NCBI GenBank assembly: GCA_016719815.1
Contig: JADJYK010000024.1
Span: 1-22,998, forward strand
Source of the DNA: Chitinophagaceae bacterium
GTDB lineage: Bacteria; Bacteroidota; Bacteroidia; Chitinophagales; Chitinophagaceae
Reading direction: 5' to 3'
DNA: 22,998 nt
The first letter of the stretch is position 1. Each line of letters opens with the position of its first letter. A model generated the notes under the pieces. It searched no databases. It was not told where the DNA came from and saw only the letters and a program-made list of their open reading frames with translations. Shown here piece after piece: positions 9,533-16,404 of this stretch. Position numbers and translations under genes: made by a program.

Positions 9533-10745
9533 TACTGGGGATTATAATATGGATGAACTCCTACCGGAGTAATACCACTTTGTGTGGTGGTTGAAATAAA
9601 CCGTTTGGCGGCTACAAAGGCCCTTGTTTCCCAGTCGGCATAATCAGGTCCGGGCAGCATACTGTTGATGCGCACCATACCTGATGCATGTATGTACATG
9701 GCATTTCCCAAATACAAGGCCACATGCGTTACCCGGCCGGTAGGTTTACCATCTTTAATGAAGAAAAAAGAGTAAGTCGCCGGGCAACAGGTTTTGCAAC
9801 GCCCTGGTTACCGAAACAGTGTCGTGGTCTTTAATGTCAACCGTTTCACCAACCAGCACTTGCTGGCTTGCATCACGGGGAAGTACAACACCATTTACGA
9901 AGTAAGCCGTTTTTACAAAGCCGCTGCAATCAACCCCTTTAATACTGGTGCCACCCCAGAGGTAAGGTGTGCCCAGCATGTTTTGGCCGACTGAATTACA
10001 TTTTCAACTGTTGCCTTATTACTTATCCATCTTTTATAAACAGCAACGGCTGACTTTGGCAAGAAGCCCTTTCTGCCATCGGGCATTTCGCAGGCATAAT
10101 AACGTCCTTTCTTCTTAACTAATCTGAGCATATTGCCCGCAACAAGGTCGGTTACCACATCAATTTCTTTGGAAGGCTTTTCCTGCAACAGGGCGAAAGG
10201 TGACATTACCACAATTTTATCCTGTTGCTGCCAGTTGCGAAGACCTGCCTCGTTAGGTACGATGTACCATCATCGCTTCTGTCCAGGCAATATACTGGTC
10301 GGGTGTGCGAACAAGATAATAGCCGCCTTTTTTCAATAAGATGTCAACCGGTGTGCCCATCAGCGACTGCGTGGCCATTTCGGCAGCATCATTAGGCTCG
10401 AAACGATGGTGGGCTACCGAAACACGGATAATCCCTTTTGTTTCTGCATCAAGGCTTTTTTGCGGCAGTGATTCGATATTGAGAGAGAGGGACAGATTGG
10501 CGCTGTCTAATTTCTTCTTTAGCAAAACAATAGCAGCAGGTTCGGTGGTGTATCCTGTTACTGATCCCTGGGCGGGTCCGTTTACAACCCAAACTTTTAC
10601 CCTTTTATCTGGAGCATACACTGCTTTAACCTGCTGCACTAATTGCTTTACTATGGCTGAAGTATCTGCGGGTTGAGCAAACAGATTTTCTGTGAAAGAC
10701 AGAAAAAAATACTCAACCAAACATATTGCTGGTATTTGCGAGCAT
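9532..10745 (-). CDS. NlpC/P60 murein-peptide endopeptidase with SH3-like domains, frameshifted
   Basis: The C-terminal domain is an NlpC/P60 cysteine peptidase: TMLGTPYLWGGTSIKGVDCS then GFV (catalytic Cys in DCSGF), LLPGDLLFF, THVALYLGNAMYIHASG (catalytic His in TH), and a tail GITPVGVHPYYNPQ. The middle has two bacterial SH3-like segments (DILLKKGGYYLVRTPDQYIA; LVKKKGRYYACEMPDGRKGF). The N-terminus, joined as M-LRKYQQYVWLSIF then FLSFTENLFAQP, is a signal peptide. About 400 residues. This layout matches the YkfC-like/Bacteroides enzymes that cut gamma-D-Glu-diamino acid bonds and whose gene sits next to a dipeptide epimerase. Here the stop overlaps the epimerase start by one base. Frameshifts are near 10720, 10255, 9970 and 9760. 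The chosen ATG at 10745 is the only one that precedes the signal peptide closely. Confidence 0.9.
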
Positions 10746-10826
10746 AACGTTTTAATGGCAACAGGCCATTATGCTGTTAGGTAAGAAAAAGCAATACAAC
10801 TTCAGCGAACATTACTGTTCAGGAAA

Positions 10827-11096
10827 TTATTTCTTCGTTGTATCAGCCCACTGATCTTTCTTGAATTTAGCACTGTCTGCTTTTGTACTATCAGCCCACT
10901 GGTCTTTTTTGTACTGGTTGCTGTCTGCATTTTGAGTTGTGTCAGCCCACTGATCTTTTTTGTACTGGCTGCTGTCAACAGCAGTGTTGTCTTCTTTCTT
11001 TTCTCCGCCGTTATTACAAGCCGGGAAAACGATGAAAGACATAGCTACTAAAGAGGCAGCAAGAGCTGCTTTTTTGAAAAGAAAATTTTTTCTCAT
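10827..11096 (-). CDS. Small lipoprotein with three KKDQWAD repeats
   Basis: An intact 89-residue ORF. The start at 11096 gives MRKNFLFKKAALAASLVAMS followed by FIVFPAC: a basic n-region, hydrophobic core and lipobox (FPAC), so Cys27 is probably lipidated. A longer reading begins at 11126 (MIHLRK...) but puts an unlikely extension before the signal peptide. The mature part is Lys/Asp/Gln-rich and holds three near-identical units: QYKKDQWADTTQNADSN, QYKKDQWADSTKADSA, KFKKDQWADTTKK. The protein ends right after unit three. I do not recognise the family and no function can be assigned. It lies 43 nt downstream of the O-antigen-ligase stop on the same strand, with its own -7-like box at 11115-11122. 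Confidence 0.75.
   Translation of the reverse strand: MRKNFLFKKAALAASLVAMSFIVFPACNNGGEKKEDNTAVDSSQYKKDQWADTTQNADSNQYKKDQWADSTKADSAKFKKDQWADTTKK
10843..10974 (-). repeat. Tandem coding repeat, three units of 48-51 bp
   Basis: On the plus strand 'tcagcccactg(a/g)tctttt' recurs at 10843, 10891 and 10942, i.e. with 48- and 51-bp periods. It encodes the KKDQWAD units of the small lipoprotein. Unit length differs by one codon, so frame is kept. Confidence 0.75.
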
Positions 11097-11114
11097 TTGC
11101 TGAATTGTTTTGCG

Positions 11115-11122
11115 CAAATGTA
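11115..11122 (-). promoter_or_regulatory. -7-like element (TACATTTG) upstream of the repeat lipoprotein
   Basis: An exact TAnnTTTG on the minus strand, 18 nt before the chosen ATG at 11096. No convincing TTG -33 element at the expected distance, and the leader would be short, so this is tentative. Confidence 0.35.
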
Positions 11123-11138
11123 TCAAAAAAATATCGCT

Positions 11139-12576
11139 TTATTTATCGTGGCTTACAGTCGTTTTTGAATTGACTGATGCAATTATCAGGAGGGAAAGGC
11201 ACAAAAAGAAGAGACTGCCGGTTTTATCCGTTTCTATTAAATCGCTTAGAAAGTTAACTACCAATATCATAACGAGAATAACACCTGTTAGCATGCCGAT
11301 AGCTTTGTGGAAAGGGGCTGACGAAGAATGATAAATACGTTGAGCAAAAACAACATAGCTCCAGTCAGCAGCAGAAAGAAAAACAGTCCGGGTAAACCCT
11401 GTTCTACGGCCAGCAACAAAAAATAATTATGAACTGTGGAGTGGTCTTTGTTATTGCTTACCCATGTTTTAAAGGCCGGGACGGTATATTCTTTATAATT
11501 CGGGTAAAAACTACCGGGGCCGAAACCGATAACCGGGTTGTCTTTTATCATTCTCACTCCGGCAATCCAACGGTAAAACCGTTCGGCGGTTGATACATCT
11601 TTCAGCCTGTAAGTGGCGATGAGATGTTCATTGAAATTTTTATGAAAAATCGTTGTTTTAAAATCATGTGCATATTGCAGGTACCGGTCGTTTTGCTTAG
11701 CCAGAAAAGAGCAGTTGTTCCAATTATAACAGAAATGACAAAGCCGGTAACCAGCAGCTTGTGCCGTATCAGAAACCATGCGGCACCGCCTGCTGCCAAT
11801 GCCAGCCAGGCACCTCTTGCATAGGAAAAGAAAACAGCAACGAGGAATATTGGTATCAGCAAAAGAAACAATCTCCCCAGCCATGGATGCGAATTGTATT
11901 TAACACGGAAAGCAATCAGCAGGGGAACAAAACAAACCAGCATGGCGGAATAGGTCACATGATTTCTGAAAAAAGGAATTAAAGCATCGTTAACCGTGGC
12001 AAAAGAAAATCCTGCTTGATAGTGCTGGTAAAGAACAATCAATACCACGATAATCATTGCAGCCGTTAATACCGAAATCGCTTTTCAATAACCTCCTTCT
12101 TTTGCAGAAAAAGCAGTGGGGGCAACAAAAAAGGCAAGGACATACCAGCCTTTTGCAAGAAGAAACTTAACAGAAGTTTCCGGCTCTGCAGAAAAAATAC
12201 TGTCACCTATTATCCATAACAACAAGATGAAGAATATAACACTTAGCGGATGAAGTAGGTATTTTCTTTTTAAGTCTGCGGGATTGTACAACACTGAGCC
12301 TGTAACAATAAATGAGGTAAGCCACATCAGCGGCTCATCAGGCAGATCGGTGCCAAGGCGGGCGGAGAAACTATATTCAGCAGAAAATGGCAATGAAAAA
12401 AGCAGTGCCAAAAATAAGATCTCACGGAACTGCCATCCGGCAATAAATACCAGTAGTAAAAAGGGAATTGTAATAATCAGAAATTTACCGGTGAATGCAG
12501 CCATCGCCAGGCAGAAAATAAAAATCAATCCGCCGGCCAGGAAAAGTCTGTTATCATTTCTGATCAGCGTTTTCAC
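11139..12576 (-). CDS. O-antigen ligase/polymerase-family membrane protein, frameshifted
   Basis: A polytopic inner-membrane protein of the Wzy/WaaL type, which joins or polymerises polysaccharide on the periplasmic side. The GTG start at 12576 (VKTLIRNDNRLFLAGGLIFI) overlaps the wzz stop by 4 nt. Many hydrophobic helices follow. The diagnostic part is the large periplasmic loop and its exit: RFYRWIAGVRMIKDNPVIGF, then GPGSFYPNYKEYTV, then DHSTVHNYFLLLAVEQGLPG, matching the conserved 'GxGxG...HNxxL...E.G..G' pattern. After a frameshift near 11305 two last helices follow (MLTGVILVMILVVNFLSDLI; GSLFFLCLSLLIIASV), ending at 11139. About 479 codons. Other frameshifts are near 12090 and 11640-11880. 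Ligase versus polymerase cannot be told from sequence alone. Confidence 0.82.
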
Positions 12577-13376
12577 CCGGCAACTCTTTTTCTGCTGTGC
12601 AATACAAGTGCAGCCAATAATGAAAAAGAAAACCAAGCACACCGGCGGCTACAATAGCAAGGTCAATATCAGGTTTGTCCGGCCTGCCGGAAGGTTTGGC
12701 CTCTTCAACATTGATTAATGCGGGAGGTTTGGAGTCGATCATCAACTGGTATTCGCCAATAAGTTTTTCGTATTCCTGCGATCTGGTTAGTAACGCTGTT
12801 TTTTTGTAATATCTGCAGTGGTGTCAGCCTGCAATAAGACTTTTGTCTGCCATCCATAAGACCTTTCAATGCGGCCCTGTTTCCTTCACTCATAAGCCTT
12901 TGATGCATCTCACTAAGCATTTTCATGATCTCGTTGGCCAGTACAGCAGCTTTTTCCTTATTAGTATCCCAAACTTTTACTTTTAAGTTTCCATATTCGT
13001 TTTTGGTTACTGAGCTGCGTTTCTTCAGCAGTTTTATTGTTTTAGTTTCTGCACTTTCTCCTTTATGCTGCATTTTATAGTGCACTACCAGGTCTGTTTT
13101 TCTTGCTACTGCAGTGAAAACAGTATCGAGGCTTGCCGTTCCGAGTATAATATCCAAATCATCAGGAGTGCCAAGAGTGGAATACAGCACTTCTATGTTT
13201 TCATTAAACACCCGGGATTTGTCGGAGGCAAAACTACTGGCTGGTAAAGCGGTAGCCGTAGACAGGTAAAGAGCAGGCCTGAATAAGACAACAGCTCCTG
13301 TTACAAGTACTGAAAGAATCGTAAGAGAAACTATTTGTTTCCACCATATTTTTATCAGGTCAAATATATCCGGCAT
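12573..13376 (-). CDS. Wzz-type polysaccharide chain-length determinant, frameshifted
   Basis: An inner-membrane polysaccharide copolymerase with the expected two-helix layout. The N-terminus MPDIFDLIKIWWKQIVSLTI then LSVLVTGAVVLF is the first membrane helix. The periplasmic part includes STATALPASSFASDKSRVFN and KVKVWDTNKEKAAVLANEIM. The C-terminal half (SQEYEKLIGEYQLMIDSKPP, then ALINVEEAKPSGRPDKP) carries the proline-rich 'P..P' segment before the second helix, DLAIVAAGVLGFLFSLLAAL, and the basic end HSRKRVAG. Frameshifts are near 12800 and 12625. About 268 codons, shorter than enterobacterial Wzz and without a tyrosine kinase domain. The ATG at 13376 is preferred over a TTG six bases upstream. 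It follows lrp by 24 nt and overlaps the ligase gene by 4 nt (GTGA). Confidence 0.82.
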
Positions 13377-13391
13377 AAACAATTATTGTTT
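13377..13391. promoter_or_regulatory. 15-bp palindrome directly upstream of the wzz start codon
   Basis: AAACAAT-T-ATTGTTT is a perfect dyad around one central base, lying between the lrp stop and the wzz ATG. It could be an operator or a small leader hairpin; it has no T-run and is not a terminator. Confidence 0.4.
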
Positions 13392-13400
13392 TATGATAAA

Positions 13401-13865
13401 TTAAATCACCCGTACATTCCTGCTGAAACTTTCTTCAAGTGAAATAAACGTTTCAGTCCTTTCTATTCCTTTTATCTTTTGCAACTGATCGTGCAGCACA
13501 TACCGCAGTTGAGTAATGTCTTTGCAAACAATTTCTGCAAACATACTATAGTTGCCAGTGGTATAATTAAGCCGAACGATCTCAGGAATCTTTTGCAACT
13601 CCCTGGCAACCGTGTCATACAGCGAACTTTCCTTCAGGTAAATACCTATAAAGGCTATCACATCATATCCCAGTAATTTTATATCTGCCTTTAGCCGGGT
13701 GCCTGTTACAATACCGGCATCCTGTAATTTTTTAATCCGGACATGTATGGTTCCCCCCGAAACAAAAAGTTTTTTCCCTAGATCGGCATACGAGATGGTC
13801 GCATCTCCCATCATATGTTGAATGATCTGCAGGTCAAGTTTGTCAATATTCAATTTATCGGTCAT
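13401..13865 (-). CDS. Lrp/AsnC-family transcriptional regulator
   Basis: An intact 154-residue gene, one of few here without a frameshift. The N-terminal winged helix-turn-helix reads LDLQIIQHMMGDATISYADL, then GKKLFVSGGTIHVRIKKLQD, then AGIVTGTRLKADIKLLGY. The C-terminal RAM/AsnC ligand-binding domain reads DVIAFIGIYLKESSLYDTVA, ...IVRLNYTTGNYSMFAEIVCK, ...IERTETFISLEESF. Such proteins form octamers that bind short dyads and respond to amino acids; the ligand here is unknown. Downstream, wzz starts 24 nt after the stop, so a polysaccharide operon headed by lrp is possible. Upstream lie an ATTTGTGACAAAT dyad and a 20-bp direct repeat, which are plausible autoregulatory sites. Confidence 0.93.
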   Translation of the reverse strand: MTDKLNIDKLDLQIIQHMMGDATISYADLGKKLFVSGGTIHVRIKKLQDAGIVTGTRLKADIKLLGYDVIAFIGIYLKESSLYDTVARELQKIPEIVRLNYTTGNYSMFAEIVCKDITQLRYVLHDQLQKIKGIERTETFISLEESFSRNVRVI

Positions 13866-13868
13866 TGT

Positions 13869-13951
13869 AAAATAATTTTTTGAAAATTTTTATTATTTGT
13901 GACAAATATTTAAACAATTTCTATACTTGCAAAATAATTATTGAAAATTTT
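13869..13951. promoter_or_regulatory. lrp upstream region: dyad flanked by a direct repeat
   Basis: A 15-bp dyad (tATTTGTGACAAATa, 13894-13908) lies 29 nt upstream of the lrp ATG. Two copies of aaaataatt(n)ttgaaaatttt flank it at 13869-13890 and 13932-13951. A dyad plus phased A/T-rich copies is the kind of array Lrp-type octamers wrap. No exact TAnnTTTG faces lrp; AATATTTG on the minus strand is one mismatch away and overlaps the dyad. Confidence 0.45.
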
Positions 13952-13981
13952 GGAACAAAAGAGCGATTTGACATAAATTTG
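13948..13981 (+). promoter_or_regulatory. Bacteroidota promoter facing the tRNA-like RNA
   Basis: TTTTG at 13948-13952 and TAAATTTG at 13974-13981 are 21 nt apart, a good match to the TTG / TAnnTTTG pair. Transcription would start near 13988, about 37 nt before the tRNA-like domain. An inverted repeat TTGACA-N8-TGTCAA (13968-13987) covers the -7 box and resembles the lrp dyad half-site. Confidence 0.55.
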
Positions 13982-14024
13982 TGTCAACAAAACCTGCTGA
14001 ATGCAGGAAGTTCTTAAAAATACA

Positions 14025-14227
14025 CTGTGGGGTGATGAAATTGCGTAAGCATGGCAGACATGCCCTCTTGTCTCGGGGGTGGGGAAAACAGGATAAACGT
14101 TGCATAACGCCGATCCACTGACGAGTGGACCGACTGGGGTTGACCACCAGTAGGTTGAGAGTAGCTCTCTCTATTCATTTGTGTAACAGCTAACTGCCCC
14201 GTGGAGGTTCGAACCCTCCCCTACAGC
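14025..14227 (+). ncRNA. tRNA-like RNA with a ~130-nt extension between anticodon-like arm and T-arm
   Basis: The 5' end CTGTGGG pairs fully with CCTACAG at 14220-14226 (one G-U) as an acceptor stem, leaving C at the discriminator. A Leu-like D-arm follows (GATGAAATTG...GGCAGACATG), carrying about 10 extra bases, then a hairpin CCCTC-TTGTCTC-GGGGG in the anticodon-arm position. The 3' part has a perfect T-arm, GGAGG-TTCGAAC-CCTCC. Between them GGGG...CAG and CTG-CCCC can close a long arm that contains further hairpins (GGAT/ATCC with CGTT/AACG, alternative TCCACT/AGTGGA, ACTGG/CCAGT, GAGAG/CTCTC). No CCA is encoded, as in the other tRNAs here. A good promoter lies upstream and an intrinsic terminator starts 4 nt after the end. 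It lacks a tmRNA-like tag ORF and I could not find group I intron core motifs. Identity unknown; an intron-bearing or degenerate tRNA remains possible. Confidence 0.5.
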
Positions 14228-14231
14228 TTTT

Positions 14232-14263
14232 AAAAGCCTTCGTTAAAAAACGGAGGCTTTTTG
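14232..14263 (+). terminator. Intrinsic terminator after the tRNA-like RNA
   Basis: AAAAGCCTTCG pairs with CGGAGGCTTTT (11 bp, one G-U) around an 8-nt loop, with T-rich sequence at and after the stem end. It begins 4 nt past the tRNA-like 3' end. Confidence 0.8.
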
Positions 14264-14303
14264 TTTTACAAGACAGGATGTCTCCGTTTTATGCAAACAG
14301 TTT

Positions 14304-14327
14304 GCCCTTATGCTTAAGCACAAGGGC
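14304..14327. other. Isolated 24-nt hairpin in the intergenic region before the hydrolase gene
   Basis: GCCCTT-a-TGC-TTAA-GCA-c-AAGGGC forms a 9-bp stem with one mismatch and a 4-nt loop. No T-run follows, so it is not a standard terminator. The rest of 14264-14395 shows no supported gene and no clear TAnnTTTG promoter. Confidence 0.4.
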
Positions 14328-14395
14328 TCTCTACTACAATCAATACAGTTGGCAATTTACCGGGTTTTAAATAGCTTACATCATTAACGCACACT

Positions 14396-15547
14396 ATGAG
14401 AAGAATATCTTTTCTTTCGTCTGTTATACTCTTTTCAGTATTTATTATTCTCTCCGGCAAAAGCTATTCCCAGCAATCTAAAGTTGAATCCTGCATCAGT
14501 GAAATGATGCAACAGTCGAAGGTTGCAGGCCTTTCTGTTGCTGTAGTTAAGCACAGCAGATTGATATATACTCGTTCCTTCGGGCTGAAAGATCTGGAAA
14601 GCAAAGCACCGCTTTCAAATGACTGTATTTTTCGCATCGCTTCCATTTCTAAGTCTTTTTCTGCCACATCTATTATGCAACTTGTTGAGGCTAAAAAAAT
14701 TATCGCTTGATGATGATGTAAGCAACCTGGTGGGCTTCAAAGTACGAAACCCTAAACATCCCGAAACAGTTATCACACTCAGGATGATGCTGTCACATCG
14801 TTCTTCTATTAACGACAGCGAGGATATTTTACGCTGGATGCCATTAATCCCGACAAGAATACCAACTGGGCTAAATGCTATAATGATTATGAACCCGGAA
14901 AGGGCTACCAGTATTGCAATCTGAATTATAATATGACGGGAGCGATCATTGAAAAAATATCCGGCGAACGGTTTGATCAGTATGTAAAACGCCATATTCT
15001 TGACCCGCTGCAACTCTACGGCGGCTATTGCGTAGACTCTTTGGACAAAACCCTGTTTGCCTCTATTTATGAATACAATGCAGACTCTGCAAAGTTTATT
15101 GCTTCACCGGCAGCATATAATCCCCGCAGTGCAGAAATTGCTAATTATACAATGGGCTACAGTACTCCTGTGCTTTCACCGACAGGTGGTATGAAAATTT
15201 CAGCAACGGACCTGGCCCGTTATATGACGATGCATATGAATTTGGGTAAATACATGGGTACAAGGATAATAGCAAAGAAGAGTGCTCTGGTGATGCAAAC
15301 TCAGCTTTCTGAGGAGGAAGCTTATGGGCTGGCCATCAGCACAACAGATAAGCTTATTCCCGGAAAAACAATGAAAGGCCACACCGGCGTTGCATACGGC
15401 TTATACAGTGCCATGTTTTTTCACCCGAAAGAAAAGTTTGGTATTGTTGTCATCAGCAACGGCTGTCATCCCGGCTATTCCGACGGGTTTAATACGGTGA
15501 TACGGAAAACGGTGGAATGCTTGTATAAGAATTTGATTAGTAAATAA
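14396..15547 (+). CDS. Secreted serine hydrolase of the beta-lactamase (class C/PBP) family, frameshifted
   Basis: The start MRRISFLSSVILFSVFIILS is a signal peptide cut near 'SYSQQ'. The serine hydrolase motifs are all present: SISKSF (SxxK, nucleophile Ser and general-base Lys, in 'FRIASISKSFSATSIMQLVE'), YCNLNY (YxN, in a second frame, PGKGYQYCNLNYNMTGAIIE), and KGHTGVAYG (HTG, the KTG equivalent). The context FRIASISK and MMLSHRSSINDSE is typical of PF00144 proteins. The product is ~383 residues. Frameshifts are near 14695 and 14835; 14933-15547 is open. Such proteins are esterases, peptidases or D-amino-acid hydrolases as often as true beta-lactamases, so resistance should not be assumed. 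The truncated higA copy begins within a few bases of its stop. Confidence 0.88.
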
Positions 15548-15549
15548 AC

Positions 15550-15888
15550 AAAAAAGCAATACCAGGAATACCTGGATTGGGTTGACAGGCAATTTGATAA
15601 TCGTGTTAAGCCCGACAGCCCGGTAGGCGAAAAAGTGCAGGTGGCACTTTTGCTGATTAAGCAATATGAAGACCTGCATTATCCTGTTCCCGTACCGAAC
15701 CCCATTGAAGTTATCAAACTAAAAATGCCGGACCTGGGTTTGAAGAATAAAGATCTGGTGGGTAAGGTGAGAAGTAAAGGTTATGTTTCTGCACTTTTAA
15801 ACAAACGCAAGCCGCTTACAATAGAGTTAGCAATGCTTTTTCACAAAGAAAAGAATTGAGTATTCCGGCTGAAGTTTTTTTAGCGTAG
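15550..15888 (+). pseudogene. Truncated duplicate of the HigA-family antitoxin gene
   Basis: The reading KKQYQEYLDWVDRQFDNRVK, then PDSPVGEKVQVALLLIKQYE, then DLHYPVPVPNPIEVIKLKMP, GLKNKDLVGKV, YVSALLNKRKPLTIELAM is the same antitoxin as at 16405-16760. It lacks the MELKIIK start, having joined just after the hydrolase stop, so no start codon in frame precedes KKQYQ. A 5-nt duplication (AAGAA) in the HKELS codons shifts the frame near 15848, and RSKG replaces GSKG in the putative HTH region. No toxin gene accompanies it. I infer a dead or partial product; an internal start (MQVALLLIK, 15635) could still make a shortened protein. Confidence 0.75.
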
Positions 15889-15925
15889 CCTGAACTCTGG
15901 TTCAAGTAACCGGTTAGGGATAAAA

Positions 15926-15962
15926 AAGCCTTGTAAAATTTGATTTACAAGGCTTCATTTTT
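15926..15962 (+). terminator. Intrinsic terminator after truncated higA
   Basis: AAGCCTTGTAAA and TTTACAAGGCTT pair perfectly (12 bp) around a 6-nt loop, followed by 'catttttt'. The symmetric A/T flanks could let it work in both directions. Confidence 0.82.
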
Positions 15963-16012
15963 TCCGCTCCCCCAAGTGAAATTAACTTGAACCAGATTAT
16001 TGAGGATCTGCA

Positions 16013-16043
16013 GGTTATTTATACGCTTAGCGTTTTATAAACC
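16013..16043. promoter_or_regulatory. Candidate operator upstream of higBA
   Basis: A dyad centred on 16028: inner ACGCT-T-AGCGT is perfect, outer GGTT...AACC also pairs, and 11 of 15 symmetric positions match in all. It lies 37 nt upstream of the -7 box. HigA antitoxins usually repress their own operon through such dyads; binding here is inferred. Confidence 0.42.
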
Positions 16044-16079
16044 GTGGCAAAAAAAGTTTACTAATAGAAAACTTTTTAT

Positions 16080-16087
16080 TATCTTTG
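16080..16087 (+). promoter_or_regulatory. -7 element of the higBA operon
   Basis: TATCTTTG is an exact TAnnTTTG ending 4 nt before the GTG start of higB, so the transcript may be leaderless or nearly so. The -33 region is only TTTA-like. Confidence 0.45.
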
Positions 16088-16091
16088 TATT

Positions 16092-16402
16092 GTGTTTAAT
16101 ATCATAACCAGAAAGACTTTGCTGGACTACTGTAAGAAGTATCCGGCTGCTGCAACGGCACTGCAGGAGTGGTATCATGAACTGGTGAATTGTGATTTTA
16201 AAAACTTTAATGAACTAAAAAAGTATACGGAAATGCCAGCCTTGTTGCAGATAATAGGGTAGTTTTTAATATCATGGGAAATAAATACAGGCTGGTTGTA
16301 AGGATTGTGTTTGATTTTAAAGCCATCCAGGTAAAATGGTTCGGAACACATGCCGAATATGATAAGATAGATGTTACTACTATTCAGTATAAAAAGAAAT
16401 AA
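16092..16402 (+). CDS. higB: HigB-family toxin (RelE-like mRNA interferase), one frameshift
   Basis: The joined product, FNIITRKTLLDYCKKYPAAA, then LQEWYHELVNCDFKNFNELK, then NRVVFNIMGNKYRLVVRIVF, then FKAIQVKWFGTHAEYDKIDV, then TTIQYKKK, is the HigB_toxin family pattern (NRVVFNI-GNKYRLVVKI...F-GTHAEYDKID). These toxins cut mRNA at the ribosome unless bound by HigA. About 103 residues. The only plausible start is GTG at 16092; there is no in-frame ATG nearby. One or two base changes near 16225-16260 break the frame between NELKK and NRVVFN. The stop is 2 nt before the higA ATG, so the pair forms an operon with toxin first, as usual for hig systems. Confidence 0.87.
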
Positions 16403-16404
16403 TT

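Larger units (their letters stand above)
15546..15973 (+). repeat. Direct repeat copy 1 (truncated higA plus terminator)
   Basis: This block matches 16422-16847 at roughly nine of ten positions by eye, from 'aaacaaaaa(a)gcaatac' to 'ttttccgctcccc'. It carries most of higA and its terminator but neither higB nor the first higA codons. Confidence 0.8.

Noticed and set aside
10843..10974. CRISPR-like repeat array
   Set aside because: The 48-51 bp periodic repeats are in-frame coding repeats of a lipoprotein, with conserved peptide units and no unique spacers.
12284..12718. 144-codon plus-strand ORF
   Set aside because: Antisense to the ligase/wzz membrane segments; no homology recognised.
13938..14147. 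69-codon minus-strand ORF
   Set aside because: It runs antisense through the tRNA-like domain and the promoter; no family resemblance.
14060..14200. Group I intron inside a tRNA-Leu
   Set aside because: I could not find the P/Q/R/S core sequences, and a normal anticodon stem is not restored by removing the insert.
14025..14227. The tRNA-like RNA as a standard tmRNA
   Set aside because: Too short (203 nt), no tag ORF ending in ALAA or similar and no TTCGAC-type 5' motif; an ordinary tmRNA reading is not supported.
14396..15547. True class C beta-lactamase (resistance gene)
   Set aside because: The SxxK, YxN and HTG motifs only place it in the wide PF00144 family; nothing seen points to beta-lactam hydrolysis.
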